Origin: Sporisorium sorghi
Taxonomy: Eukaryota > Basidiomycota > Ustilaginomycetes > Ustilaginales > Ustilaginaceae
Direction of reading: 5' to 3'
Length of the DNA: 53,718 nt
NCBI GenBank assembly: GCA_023212695.1
Contig: JALCCG010000152.1
Coordinates: 1-53,718, forward strand
Shown: positions 1 through 10,063 of the stretch, in pieces
Layout of the letters: each line of letters starts with the position of its first letter
How positions within the stretch are numbered: position 1 is the first letter of the stretch
Notes under the pieces: generated by a model
What the model saw: the letters and a program-made list of their open reading frames with translations, nothing else
Told to the model about the DNA's origin: nothing
Databases searched by the model: none
Position numbers and translations under genes: made by a program

Positions 1-73
<73 letters not shown>
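1..73. other. Poly-G run, likely artefact
   Basis: The window opens with 73 consecutive G residues and then passes abruptly into ordinary sequence. No biological element of this form is expected in a fungal nuclear genome. Two-colour sequencing chemistry calls no-signal as G, so a contig-end artefact is the likely source. Positions 74-320 hold no gene I can support and form the 3' flank of ILV2. Confidence 0.8.
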
Positions 74-74
<1 letters not shown>

Positions 75-320
75 GTCTGGTTGAGAGACAACATGTGGGG
101 TGTCTCAACGAGCAACACACAGTTCCAGCCACGAGAACAGCACGCACCACCGCAAAGTTGCTTCTAGATCGCCGATCCGACTCGAGCTCGAATTTCCCCG
201 ATTGGCCCACTTCAACACCTCAACTCATCTTGCTTGCTCTCACCTCAAGACAAGTCTATCTTGTAGAGGAAGACGGAAAACCGTGTTGCAAAATCAAACC
301 AACAGACTATACAAAACAAC

Positions 321-2540
321 CTAACCCCTCTTCGGGATAGGCTTGAGGCTAGGGTGCACGATCAGCTCATGCAGACCCGCCGAGGCAGGGCAGAACGGAT
401 AGACGTGCTCGTTCTTGGTGATCCTCGCCTCGAACAGGATGGGCTTGTTGTTGTCGTACTCGATAAACTCCTTCATCTTGGCCGGCAGGTCCTTGATGTC
501 GTCGCAGCGGATGGCCTTGACGCCCATGCTCTCGGCGAGCTTGACAAAGTCCGGGTTGTGCATCTCGGTGTGCGAGTAGCGCTTCTCGTAGAACAGATCT
601 TGCCACTGCACCACCATGCCCTGGAACTCGTTGTTGAGCACCAGCACCTTGACGCCAATGTTGTACTGTGCCGCCGTGGCCAACTCCATAGCAGTCATGC
701 TGAACGACGCATCGCCGTCGATGTCCACGACCATCTTCTCCGGTGCAGCCACCTTGGCGCCAATGCACGACGGCAGGCCGAAACCCATAGTTCCCAGGCC
801 GCCCGAAGACACCCACGTGCGCGGGTGGCGCCAGCGGTAGTGCTGCGCCGCCCACATCTGGTGCTGCCCCACACCCGTCGAGATGATCACGTTATCCTTC
901 TGATCCGCCACAGCAGCATCGAGCGCCTCGATCACCTCCTGCGGCTTCATCAGCTCGCCCTGCTTCGACGGCTCGTACGTGAACGGATACGCCTCCTTCC
1001 ACGTCTGAATCAGCTGGTGCCACTCGCTCCTGTCCTGCACCTGCCCCTCAGCCTCGAGGTACGGCATGAGCTTGGCCAGGTTGGCCACGGCGTCGCCCTC
1101 GATCGCACACGTCGCCTGCACCACCTTGTTGATGTTCTTGGGCATCACCTCAAAGTGGATGATGCCGCCGCGGTTCTCGAGCGCCGCAGCGCGTGCGTGC
1201 GGTGCAAACTTGTCGATCTTGCCCGTGACACGGTCGTCGAAGCGCGCACCCAGCGCAATGATCAGATCGGCATCCTGCATGGCCAGGTTGGCATACGCCG
1301 AGCCGTGCATGCCGAGCATGTGCAGACTCAGCGGGTCGAGCTCGTCAAACGCCCCCAGACCCTGCAGCGTCGTGGTCACGGGGATGTTGTGCTCCTTGGC
1401 CAGCTTGGCGAGCAGCTTGGGGCCATCGGGCGACGAGAGGATACCCTGCCCGGCGTAGATGATGGGGCGCTTGGCGATTCCGATGAGACGGGCGGCTTCG
1501 CGCAGCTCTGAAGTCAGAATGTCCTGCTCGGACGAGCGCAGGTTGGCGTTCTGCTGGAACGTGGCGCCACGGCGGTTGCGCGCAACCTGTCGGCTGGGCA
1601 GGTTGGTGATCATGTTGGGCTGCGTCTGGCTGTACGGGATAGCCTGGCGAAGGATACCGGCGGTGACGTCCTTGGGCAGGTCGACGAGGACAGGACCAGG
1701 GCGGCCCGAGGTGGCGATCTTGAAGGCCTCGTTGATGCGGCGGGGCAGCTCGGCAATGTCCTTGACCATGACGTTCCACTTGGTGCATGACCTCGAGATG
1801 CCCACAACGTCAGCCTCCTGGAAGGCATCCGAGCCAATAGCGGAAGTGGCGACCTGACCACAGAACACGACCAGAGGCGTACCGTCGCTCATGGCATCCT
1901 GCATCGGGGTGATGACGTTCGTAGCACCAGGACCCGAGGTGACCAGAATGACACCAGGCTTGCCCGTAACACGAGCGTAACCTTCAGCCATGTGACCAGC
2001 GCCATCCTCCCTGCGTGGCAGCACAAAGTCAAAGTGCTTCGAGTTGTAGATAGCATCGAAAACGGGCAGGATAGCACCGCCCGGGTAGCCAAAGACATGC
2101 TTGACGTCGTGCCTGAGCATCATCTCGTGGAAGATGGCGCCACCGGACATGCCAACAAACGACTCGTCGAGCGCGTTGGCATCGTATCTCGAGGCGAGCG
2201 GAGCCGGTTTGGACTGCTGGAACGCGGGCGAGGGCTCTGGACGCACACCGGCCGAGGTCTGGGCAGCAGCAGCAGCGGCCTGCTCCTTGGGCTGATTTGT
2301 GGACATGTGTCTTGTGAGGGCAAGCTGGGTGCGTTGCGATCGTGCGAGGTGTGCCGAGCGGGGCAGGTTATTCCTCGCCGTGGAAAAAGCTCTTGCGGCG
2401 CTGGGCGTCGAGGCGTAGGATGTGGAAGCAGCAGCTGCGGCGACGATGTTCGAGGTTGAGGTGGAAGGAGAGAGCTTGGAGGCGGCGGCCTGGAAGACGT
2501 GCCTCTGCTGGCGTGCAAATTGCACGGCGAAGCTGGTCAT
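321..2540 (-). CDS. ILV2: Acetolactate synthase catalytic subunit, mitochondrial
   Basis: A single exon of 739 residues. The enzyme condenses two pyruvates, or pyruvate with 2-oxobutyrate, in the first common step of valine, leucine and isoleucine synthesis, using ThDP, FAD and Mg2+ in the mitochondrion. The first ~80 residues are rich in Ala, Ser and Arg with few acids, as in a mitochondrial transit peptide. The catalytic core begins near residue 125. It shows GYPGGAILPVFDAI (151-164), the ThDP-activating Glu178 in REDGAGHMAEGYAR, a typical GPGATN segment, GARFDDRVTGK, and the Mg-ThDP motif DGDAS...LNNEF near 608-637. Residues tied to herbicide sensitivity include Trp646 in VVQWQDLFY, which is kept. 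The residue equivalent to yeast Pro192/Arabidopsis Pro197 is Ala231, in GQVATSAIG. The gene lies divergent to COG8 across 1.1 kb. The start is the ATG before the transit peptide. Confidence 0.97.
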   Translation of the reverse strand: MTSFAVQFARQQRHVFQAAASKLSPSTSTSNIVAAAAASTSYASTPSAARAFSTARNNLPRSAHLARSQRTQLALTRHMSTNQPKEQAAAAAAQTSAGVRPEPSPAFQQSKPAPLASRYDANALDESFVGMSGGAIFHEMMLRHDVKHVFGYPGGAILPVFDAIYNSKHFDFVLPRREDGAGHMAEGYARVTGKPGVILVTSGPGATNVITPMQDAMSDGTPLVVFCGQVATSAIGSDAFQEADVVGISRSCTKWNVMVKDIAELPRRINEAFKIATSGRPGPVLVDLPKDVTAGILRQAIPYSQTQPNMITNLPSRQVARNRRGATFQQNANLRSSEQDILTSELREAARLIGIAKRPIIYAGQGILSSPDGPKLLAKLAKEHNIPVTTTLQGLGAFDELDPLSLHMLGMHGSAYANLAMQDADLIIALGARFDDRVTGKIDKFAPHARAAALENRGGIIHFEVMPKNINKVVQATCAIEGDAVANLAKLMPYLEAEGQVQDRSEWHQLIQTWKEAYPFTYEPSKQGELMKPQEVIEALDAAVADQKDNVIISTGVGQHQMWAAQHYRWRHPRTWVSSGGLGTMGFGLPSCIGAKVAAPEKMVVDIDGDASFSMTAMELATAAQYNIGVKVLVLNNEFQGMVVQWQDLFYEKRYSHTEMHNPDFVKLAESMGVKAIRCDDIKDLPAKMKEFIEYDNNKPILFEARITKNEHVYPFCPASAGLHELIVHPSLKPIPKRG

Positions 2541-3660
2541 GATGAGCCGGAGCGCAACGAAAAGAGGCGCTTTTTTTTTTGAGGTATGTCCGCGGTGCTT
2601 GGATGTGGTGGCAATCGGGACTGCAAGTGTCTAGCAAAGAGCTTTTGAGCGTGGCTTTTTGAGGGATGAAGAGAAGATGGTAGGAGTTCCGTCCGAAGCA
2701 AAGTCAGACGATAGGTGGCGATGCGGGTGATGGAGAAGAAGGAAAGCTCAGATGGGAGCAAAAGCTTATAGCAAAGGCAAAGCCGCTGAGGATGTGGACC
2801 GGGAAATCGCAGGAATTCCAAGCAGGAAAAGCGAGAAAGAATCGGTGACTCGGCCAGCGCGCTTTTGCAGCCTGCAATTCTGCAGCAATTGGCTGACAGA
2901 GGGGAATTGTTTTTTTTTTTTTTTTTTTTTTTTTTCTTCTCTTTCTTGAATTCACCTTCCAGAGCAAGGACTACAAACGACCCACCGCGGAAGAAAAGCG
3001 AGAATACAAATTGGCCCCACCGGCTCTTCAAAACCAAATCTAACCGAAATTGCCCGCCTATTAAAGAGCAAAAATCCCCCCAACAAGACAGATGAAGAAT
3101 GACTCGAAAAGCACCAACGACAAGACGATCCTTTTCTTTTCTCACCATCGCCTCTTCATACTGCTATTTACCCCGCGCTTGTAAGAATCGCTGAGTGAAA
3201 TGTACCATCAACGCGATCGCTTGCTCGCTATTGACTAACACCTGAAGCTTGATCCTTTGCCTAGTAAGCTTAGCGTGCTGCTGGCTATAGTTTCATATCA
3301 TTCTCCTGTCGCTGCTTTGTCAATCCACCTAGAGTGATTCGAAACATGAGCAGCGATGAAAGGCATTGTCTTGATTGGCGCACACGGCATCGTCTGCCTC
3401 GCTCTGCTGCGCCGGTCAAATCAGCATGCAGCAAGCAGCAGACGGCTTGGCCGAGACCCGCCCGCCCCAGCCGGCCGGCTGTCAAAAGCGCCCTTCAAAG
3501 TGTTAAATCGCAAACTGGCTCCAAACTCGGAACTCGGGCCAACACTCTGAAGAAACACACGGACCTCGTTCATTGTGCTTCTCCTCTTCCTCCATTATCG
3601 CTTCGGACGTGTCTTCATCGTCTTGGGTTGATAGCACTGACCGTGCTCTCGCTTTCAGCC
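2541..3660. other. Divergent promoter region ILV2/COG8
   Basis: This 1.1-kb gap separates two divergent genes and must hold both promoters and 5' leaders. It contains a run of about 26 T at 2910-2935 and a shorter T10 at about 2570. An open reading frame continues upstream of the COG8 start from 3334, but its composition is unlike COG8. I see no other gene. Confidence 0.6.
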
Positions 3661-6600
3661 ATGGCGACGGCGACGGCGACGGCGACAGCATCTAGCGCGG
3701 ACACGATGTCGCCGACTTCCCTCACATCGCTCATTCAGAATGCTGCGATATCCTCGGAATCGCCCATTCCCACAGAAGCACTAGCCGATAAGCAGGTCGC
3801 TTCCTACATCCGCTCGCTCTCCAACTTCAGCCTCGCCGATCTCAAGACGCAACCACAACAGCTCCAGTCCAAATCAGAAGCTTTGCATCAGCAGCTATCT
3901 GAGCTCTGCATCTCTCAGACCGACGCTTTCATCCACATCCACTACGCCGAGCAGCAGTTCGCTCCTTCCCTCTCCACCTTTGCCACGCACCTCGATGATT
4001 TGCTGCAAAACACCTTGCCAGATCTGCAAGCTGCTGCAGATGTTTTTGCGTCAGCTAGTCAACCAGTCCTGGCCGAGCGAGAGCGCGTTCGCAATGTCGC
4101 AGATCAGTACGAGCGCGGTCATCTGTCCGATCTTCTCGAGATTCCTCCGCTCGTTCAGACGTGTGTCAAGGCCGGTCACCATTCGGAGGCCATCCAGCTG
4201 GCAGAACACCTCGTTCAGCTTCTCAAGCGATCTCATGAAGCTTCGACCACTGCTTCCACCTCGGATACTCTGCACGGTCAACGCAGCACTCACCTCTCCT
4301 TGCTCATCGAGACCCTCGCTCATTTGGCCAGCATGAAGGCCGACCTCATCTCGAGCTTTTCGAAATCCGGACTCAAACTGCCTGCCGCGCTCAAATCCGT
4401 CACTGTCCTCCGCAGGCTCAACCACTTTGAATCCTCCCTCCCCGACCTACCAGACTGGCAGCTCGTTCTGGCTTCGGCCCAGTCTGACGCAAGTTCGCTG
4501 GCACCACAACTCGGCATGAGCGAGAACCAGCTCTGCCTCGCTTTCCTCAAGGCAAGGATCCACTCCTTCCACTCGGCTCTCGATGCCATGGGCTCGCCTT
4601 CTTCCTTCTCCAGCGAGGCTTATCTGCGCAGATGCATTGACCTCTGGCGCGAGGAGATGGCAGACACGCTCGGAATGGCTTTCCCGCTGTTCATCGACGA
4701 AGCTCAAAGCAAGTCGACAGGTGACGAAACAGGCCCGGACATGGTGACACCTGCATACCTTGTCTCGTCCTTCGCAACATCGGGTCTACAGCGCTTGCGC
4801 GACACGATCTCCGCACAGCTCGTCACTGCTGTGCACAGGGTTCAGTCAGCTTCACCTGCGTCTTCAGGCTCCACCGCCAGCCTCGAGACGCTCGCCGACA
4901 CATTCGCCAACATCCACACCCAGCTCAGCTACGCATCCGCTGCACTCACGCGCTTCGGGCTCGACTTTGGACCGCTGCTCTTCGCCCCCTCTGACGCCTT
5001 CTCCCCAGACGCTGATCCCTCGACGCAGTCACTCGGCACGCTCGAAACCACCTGGCTGGACGCCTTGACGCACTCGCTCGACCATATCTTCGCACACACG
5101 CACACGCAGCTCGACGAGCACCTGCACGCTGCCCACGACGGCGCCACCCTGCCATCGCAGTGGCTGATCTCGTCCCAACTGCCCACCTCGGCCCTGGAGG
5201 ACCTGTACCGCCCGACTGCGCATGCGGCGACATACGACGACGCGACGCGGCCGAACATCGAGCTGGTCGACTACCCGGTGCTCGCACGGCTGCTCAACCG
5301 GCTGCTCGAGTGGCTGCACGCGCTGCAGGCCTTTGCGCCCGTCACGCTCGCCAGCGTGCTGCTGCGCCGGCTCGACGAGCGGTTTGCGCGCATCACGCAG
5401 CGCTTGCTCGCGGAGGTGCCGGAGGCCATCGCACGGATTCACACGGTCACACCGGCAGCGCAGCGGCTGCTGGCGGACGACGAGGCGCAAGCAGCGCTGC
5501 AGCACCTCGAGGACGATGTGGAGACGAAGCGCAAGTTGGAGCTGCAGATTGTGCGGGAGAGGGAGAGCGCGGTGCTGGGTAGAGTAGTGGCGATGTGGCA
5601 CGGGTCTGTTGTGGTGTGGACGCTCGACGTTGTGCGGGGGCAGATTTTCGACGTGGGCGCAGACGGGGAAGGGGGTGCGACTGCAGCGGAGGAGGTGTGG
5701 GGAAGGGCGCAGCAGTGGATCAGCAAGACAAACGAGCAAGCGGCGGAGGCGAACAAGACGAGGCGCCAAGATGCGAGCGCGAGAAAGAAGGCTGTCGAGG
5801 AGGCGGAGGCCAAGGCGAGGGCTGAGGCTGAGGAGGAGGCGAAGAGGCAGGCGGAGGAGGAGGCGAAGATCAAAGCTGAGGAAGAGGCACGTGCGAAAGC
5901 CGAGGAGGAAGCACGCCTGAAAGCTGAAGCAGAAGCTCGCCGTCAAGCCGAAGAGGCGGCACGTCTCAAGGCCGAAGAAGAAGCACGCCTCAAAGCACAG
6001 GAAGAGGAGAGGCTGCAAGCAGAGGCAGAAACGAAAGCGAAAGCCGAAGCCGAAGCGAAAGCCAAGGCTGAAGCTGAAGCGGTAGCCAAAGCCAAACTCG
6101 AAGCTGAAGCGCAAGAGAAGGCCCGACTGGAAGCTGAACAGGAAGCAAAGCGCAAAGCTGAAGAAGAGGCCAAAATCGAGGCTGAACGAGAAGCAAAGGA
6201 GAAGGCAGAGCAGCAAGCGAAGGCAAAAGCGGAAGCAGACGCAGAGAAGGCAAAAGCAGAGGCAGAGGCAGAAGCCAAGGCAAAACTCGAGGAAGAAGCT
6301 CGTGTCAAAGCTGACGAGGCAGCCAAAGCCAACGCTGCCAAAGACGAAGCCGAGGAGCAGGCCAAAGAGGACGTCGATACACCGAGCAAGACGGATACAA
6401 GCACAGAGGAGGCGGTCACAGCAACCGAGCAGCCTGCTCCCTCTACTGCCGCCGCCACCGCTGCCGCAGCGCCCAAGAAGTTCAGTCTGGCCGATAAGCT
6501 GCGTCAACGCAAAGAGGAACGCGATCGAGCCGCCGCCGCCGCAGCCTCTACAAAGTCGACAGAGGCGCAGCCACCTCAGGACGAGAGCAAGGACGCTGCA

Positions 6601-6936
6601 GCGGATGCAGAGCCAACAAAGTCCAACGAGAGCGACCAAGCCAAAGCGACTCAGCAGAACGACAGTCAACCACCCACCGAAGCAGTCTCGAAGGAGGACG
6701 AGGAGAAGGAGCCTCCCACTGCGCCAACGGATCATGTAGATGCTGTCGACGACGGCGCACAAGCTACGGCGCAGGAGGCAGCAGCGGAGGATGGCGAGAA
6801 CGACGACGACGAAGCTGCAGAAGGAGAGGGTAGTGGCGACAACACGCCTGCGACGCCGACGACGCCCAATCTGGACAGCACGAGCGGCGGAGGAGCGAGC
6901 AAGAAGAGCAAAAAGAACAACAACAAGAAAAAGTAG
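3661..6936 (+). CDS. COG8: Conserved oligomeric Golgi complex subunit 8 with long charged tail
   Basis: A single exon of 1,091 residues from the ATG at 3661, which sits in a good context (gccATGGcg). An upstream in-frame ATG at 3334 was not chosen because the extra 109 residues are low-complexity and not COG8-like. The first ~650 residues match the Dor1/COG8 family: an N-terminal helical region (VASYIRSLSNFSLADLK), the hallmark LSDLLEIPPLVQTCVKAG, then KLPAALKSVTVLRRLNHF and FLKARIHSF. COG8 belongs to the lobe-B half of the COG complex that tethers retrograde vesicles at the Golgi. From about residue 710 to 895 the protein is an almost uninterrupted A/E/K/R-rich stretch of repeated KAEAEAKAK-like units, predicted as a coiled coil or single stable helix. 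An acidic, Ala-rich tail and a Lys/Asn-rich C-terminus follow. Known COG8 proteins are usually about 600-700 residues, so the tail is the odd part. Confidence 0.88.
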   Translation: MATATATATASSADTMSPTSLTSLIQNAAISSESPIPTEALADKQVASYIRSLSNFSLADLKTQPQQLQSKSEALHQQLSELCISQTDAFIHIHYAEQQFAPSLSTFATHLDDLLQNTLPDLQAAADVFASASQPVLAERERVRNVADQYERGHLSDLLEIPPLVQTCVKAGHHSEAIQLAEHLVQLLKRSHEASTTASTSDTLHGQRSTHLSLLIETLAHLASMKADLISSFSKSGLKLPAALKSVTVLRRLNHFESSLPDLPDWQLVLASAQSDASSLAPQLGMSENQLCLAFLKARIHSFHSALDAMGSPSSFSSEAYLRRCIDLWREEMADTLGMAFPLFIDEAQSKSTGDETGPDMVTPAYLVSSFATSGLQRLRDTISAQLVTAVHRVQSASPASSGSTASLETLADTFANIHTQLSYASAALTRFGLDFGPLLFAPSDAFSPDADPSTQSLGTLETTWLDALTHSLDHIFAHTHTQLDEHLHAAHDGATLPSQWLISSQLPTSALEDLYRPTAHAATYDDATRPNIELVDYPVLARLLNRLLEWLHALQAFAPVTLASVLLRRLDERFARITQRLLAEVPEAIARIHTVTPAAQRLLADDEAQAALQHLEDDVETKRKLELQIVRERESAVLGRVVAMWHGSVVVWTLDVVRGQIFDVGADGEGGATAAEEVWGRAQQWISKTNEQAAEANKTRRQDASARKKAVEEAEAKARAEAEEEAKRQAEEEAKIKAEEEARAKAEEEARLKAEAEARRQAEEAARLKAEEEARLKAQEEERLQAEAETKAKAEAEAKAKAEAEAVAKAKLEAEAQEKARLEAEQEAKRKAEEEAKIEAEREAKEKAEQQAKAKAEADAEKAKAEAEAEAKAKLEEEARVKADEAAKANAAKDEAEEQAKEDVDTPSKTDTSTEEAVTATEQPAPSTAAATAAAAPKKFSLADKLRQRKEERDRAAAAAASTKSTEAQPPQDESKDAAADAEPTKSNESDQAKATQQNDSQPPTEAVSKEDEEKEPPTAPTDHVDAVDDGAQATAQEAAAEDGENDDDEAAEGEGSGDNTPATPTTPNLDSTSGGGASKKSKKNNNKKK

Positions 6937-7294
6937 CCGCTGCGCTTCGCTCCTCAACAACAGGCGGAAATGGCCAACAGGCTTCATCCTGACTCAGAAG
7001 TGCTGTCACACAATCCAAAAACAGAACATACACACACACACAGCACGAATCGAATATGAGGAGAGCAAAAAAGAATGTCGTGATATTTCGTAAACGCTTG
7101 CAGAGAGCAAAGGCTAGTGGGGCGGCCGTTGAATAGCGATGAACGAGCCGGCGACGCACAGTCAAGGCGTACCGACGCATCCACCACTCGACCGCACCCT
7201 TTTGGCGCTATCAAAAAACAGCTCGAAACGACACATCCATCCTTCCTGCTCCAAAACGTGCCTACGACAGCAGCGAGAGCAACTGCGGATACGT
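6937..7294. other. Convergent intergenic region COG8/RPS20
   Basis: This 358-bp gap lies between the converging 3' ends of COG8 and RPS20. It includes a short CA-rich tract near 7030. I see no gene. Confidence 0.6.
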
Positions 7295-7754
7295 TTAGTT
7301 GGAGGAGAGGATGGTGACCTCGACCTCGACACCGGGCTCGAGCGAGATCGAGGTGATCTGCTTGACGATCTCCGAGGGCGAGTGGAGGTCGATGAGGCGC
7401 TTGTGGATGCGCATCTCAAAGTGGTCCCAGGTCTTGGAACCCTCACCGCAGGGCGACTTGCGCGTGGTGTGCGAGAGCACCTTGGTGGGCAGACGAACGG
7501 GGCCCTTGACGCGCAGCTGCTTGTCCTTGGAGCGGTTCACCAGGTCGGAGCAGACTGTGGTAGCGAAGCAACAACATAAAGCAAAAAGTCAGTAACATCG
7601 AACAAGTGAATGGCAATCAACGGTAGTGTTTCGAAAGATGCGTACCCTTCTCGAGGTTCTTGACGTTGCGCGAGGTGAGGGTGATGCGGATCTTGTGGAT
7701 CTTGGCAGCAGGGGCCGAAGCATCGACATCCTTGTCCTTGGCGACGTAGCTCAT
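7295..7754 (-). CDS. RPS20: 40S ribosomal protein S20 (uS10)
   Basis: Two exons on the minus strand, 7754-7646 and 7554-7295, separated by a 90-nt intron with GTACGC donor and CACAG acceptor (phase 1). The spliced product is 122 residues, the usual size. It reads through the uS10 signature blocks [46 protein letters not shown] and the C-terminal [10 protein letters not shown]. The protein sits in the head of the small ribosomal subunit and contacts rRNA near the mRNA entry side. The intron falls early in the ORF, as is common in fungal ribosomal protein genes. It is divergent from SWP1 across 0.5 kb. Confidence 0.96.
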
Positions 7755-8255
7755 CTTGGAAGAATAGTTTTGGGTGGTGTTGTAGAGGGAAAAGATGAAA
7801 ACCAGCGGTGACCAAGGTATACTAAATGAGTAGTATGAGCGAGAGAAGAAGCAAGAATGAGCGAATGATCACGACGACAGCAAAAGCAGCAAAATTCGCA
7901 AATCGACCTCGGTGCCGAAAAAGACGCGCTCAGCAGCCAATCAAAAAAAAAAATCGAACTTGCCGCAGCAGATCGAGGAATGGCCAGATCGGGAAACAAG
8001 GAACATGAGATCGAGATGGCTGAAAATTGTAGGAAATTGCAGCCGCACGAATGAACAAGCTGGCCCGCTGCCTCTTTTGGAAGAAATTAGAGGAAACGCT
8101 GCCTTGCCTCTTTCTGCTTCCAGCCTGGCAGTCGCTTCGGCTTTGCTGCGTGCACGCGCCACGGTCAAAATCACACGCTCACGAACCGACTCTTCTGCAT
8201 CCATCCTTCGCATCTGCCATCATCCCCCATCAACCATCACTGCAACATCGACGAC
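7755..8255. other. Divergent promoter region RPS20/SWP1
   Basis: About 500 bp lie between divergent RPS20 and SWP1 and should carry both promoters. I see an A-rich stretch near 7947-7957 but no clear TATA element and no additional gene. Confidence 0.55.
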
Positions 8256-9345
8256 ATGCGGTCAATAGCTCTCGTCGTCCCGTCTCTACTTCTGCCATTG
8301 CTGCTCGTCATTCAGACAACAAATGCAGCACTCTCGGAACCCAAGCTGAGCTACGTGCTCAAGTCAGCCAAGCTGGCACTCTCGACGGTGGACGGCTCTT
8401 CTCGTCTCTCGAAGGAGTTTGCGACTTACCCTGACTACTCGAAGAACACGGCGCCCTTCAGTCTGGCCAGCCCGACGCAGCTCGAGAACGACGACGTGAT
8501 CAGGCTGACGTTCAGCTTGGGCGTGGTGGAGGCAACGGGAAAGAAGGTCGGCAGCAAGGAGGGACCTGCGCTGGGAAAGGAGCATGTGCCTCACCAGGCT
8601 TTCGTCGTGCTCGCTTCTGAGGCTGAGGACGCTGCTTCGCACGCTTGGCCTATTGTTGTCAAGCCGAGCACTGGCAAAGCTTCGTGGAACTTGGTGGGTC
8701 TCTCTCACATATCATATCTTCATCCCCGTGCAGCATCATTGACCGACTCGATCTTCTCTTCTTGCTTTTTTACAGAGAATGGACAGGATCCCGGCATCGC
8801 TGCTCCGAGCACCATCGCCGTTGACGCTGTCGCTGCTCATCGCCAACTTCCCCTCCAACTCGGCCCCCGAGGGCGCATACTCTCCGCTCTCCCTGCCTCT
8901 GCTCTCGCTCACTCCACCGTCCACCCTAGCCGACGCCGCCTTGGAATCCGCCTCGACCTCGCTCTCCGCCCGCGAAAAGGCCGAAATCGAACAAGGCTTC
9001 CACGGCCTTGCCGAGCACGAGCATACGTTCGGCATCCCCCCGACCGAAACGATGCCGAGCACCAAGATCAGCGGCCTTGCCTCGCTCGTCACCGCCGCTG
9101 TGCCGTGGCTCCTCCTCCTCGCTGCACTGGGCATCATCAAGCCCGAGATCCAGTCGCCGTCGTCCAAGGCGCTCGTGCTGTTTGGTGCGCTTGCCGGGCT
9201 GGAGGGGTTGGCGGTGAGGTACTGGATTGGATTGACGCTGTTCCAGATGTTGCCGCCGCTGCTGGGTGCTGGGTTGGTGACGATTGTGGTCGGGAGGAGC
9301 GCTTTGATCGAGCTGCGAAAGAAGCGGTTGGCTGTGTCGTCGTAG
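8256..9345 (+). CDS. SWP1: Oligosaccharyltransferase subunit, Swp1/ribophorin II
   Basis: Exon 1 is 8256-8693 and exon 2 is 8776-9345, joined over an 82-nt phase-0 intron (GTGGGT ... TTTTTACAG). The product is 335 residues. An N-terminal signal peptide (about residues 1-24, rich in Leu/Val and ending in TNA) is followed by a lumenal part beginning ALSEPKLSYVLKSAKLALST. The C-terminal third holds three hydrophobic spans (AAVPWLLLLAALGII, ALVLFGALAGLEGLAV and LFQMLPPLLGAGLVTIVVG) and ends with basic RKKR. This is the ribophorin II/Swp1 layout: the protein is a non-catalytic subunit of the ER complex that transfers glycans to Asn in nascent proteins. Without the splice the first ORF reads into unrelated sequence, which supports the intron. 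Confidence 0.88.
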
Positions 9346-10063
9346 GAGATGCGCACTTGCGACAGATCCAGTTGGTTCCGCCTCCTATCGGACTGTCATA
9401 GCTCACTCGAATGCAATTTGAACACTGCGCTTGAATTAGGCTTTGAGATCCAGCCAGAAAGTTCACAGCAGCTTGCCCTTCGTCGAACATGAGCTTGACC
9501 TTGATAGAGTGAGGGTGTTTGCTCGGTGGCTGAGATTGCGGCGTGCTTGGCGTGCATTTCGAGACCAACACGTTTTTTTTCGGCGCGCACACACACACGC
9601 TGCTCTCAGGGAAAAGTGCGTGCTTGGACCCTAACTTTTGTTCGGCGCACGCGTGACAGCTTCGGAGCTTCAGCTTCAGTTCTCAGCTTTCTGCTTCTGC
9701 GTCTGAATCAACCAGACAACCAACTTGCACCGGAGCAACCGAGCTGGATCGACAAAAGGGGTCACTGCGCGGGTCATCGAGGCTATTCACCGGCTGTTCC
9801 GTCGACCTTCTCACGGTCATCATCGGTGAATCCGAAGACAAGGACAGAGCGCAGAAGGCACAAGGCAGCACGAAACCGCTCGAATCGCATTCCGCCTCTC
9901 CACCACTCGATCGGATCTTCCTCTTCCGCGCAGCTCGAACATCAGCAGCAACAGTCATCTTGAGCATATTATCTCATGACGAGCTACTGCCCTTGATGCT
10001 TAGCACGTTCGCCTCAACAGCAGCGACCGTAACGAGTCCGCCACGCCCAAGACCACCACCGCC
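9346..10063. other. Intergenic region SWP1/BTB gene
   Basis: About 720 bp between two same-strand genes, with the SWP1 3' flank followed by the BTB gene promoter and leader. It holds a short (CA)n near 9588. I see no gene here. Confidence 0.55.

Noticed and set aside
354..1511. 385-codon plus-strand frame opposite ILV2
   Set aside because: A shadow frame of a GC-rich coding sequence, with no recognisable motif.
5029..6987. 652-codon minus-strand frame opposite COG8
   Set aside because: It mirrors the biased A/E/K/R codons of the COG8 tail and reads as Leu/Cys/Phe-rich sequence with no domain. COG8 on the other strand has clear family motifs.
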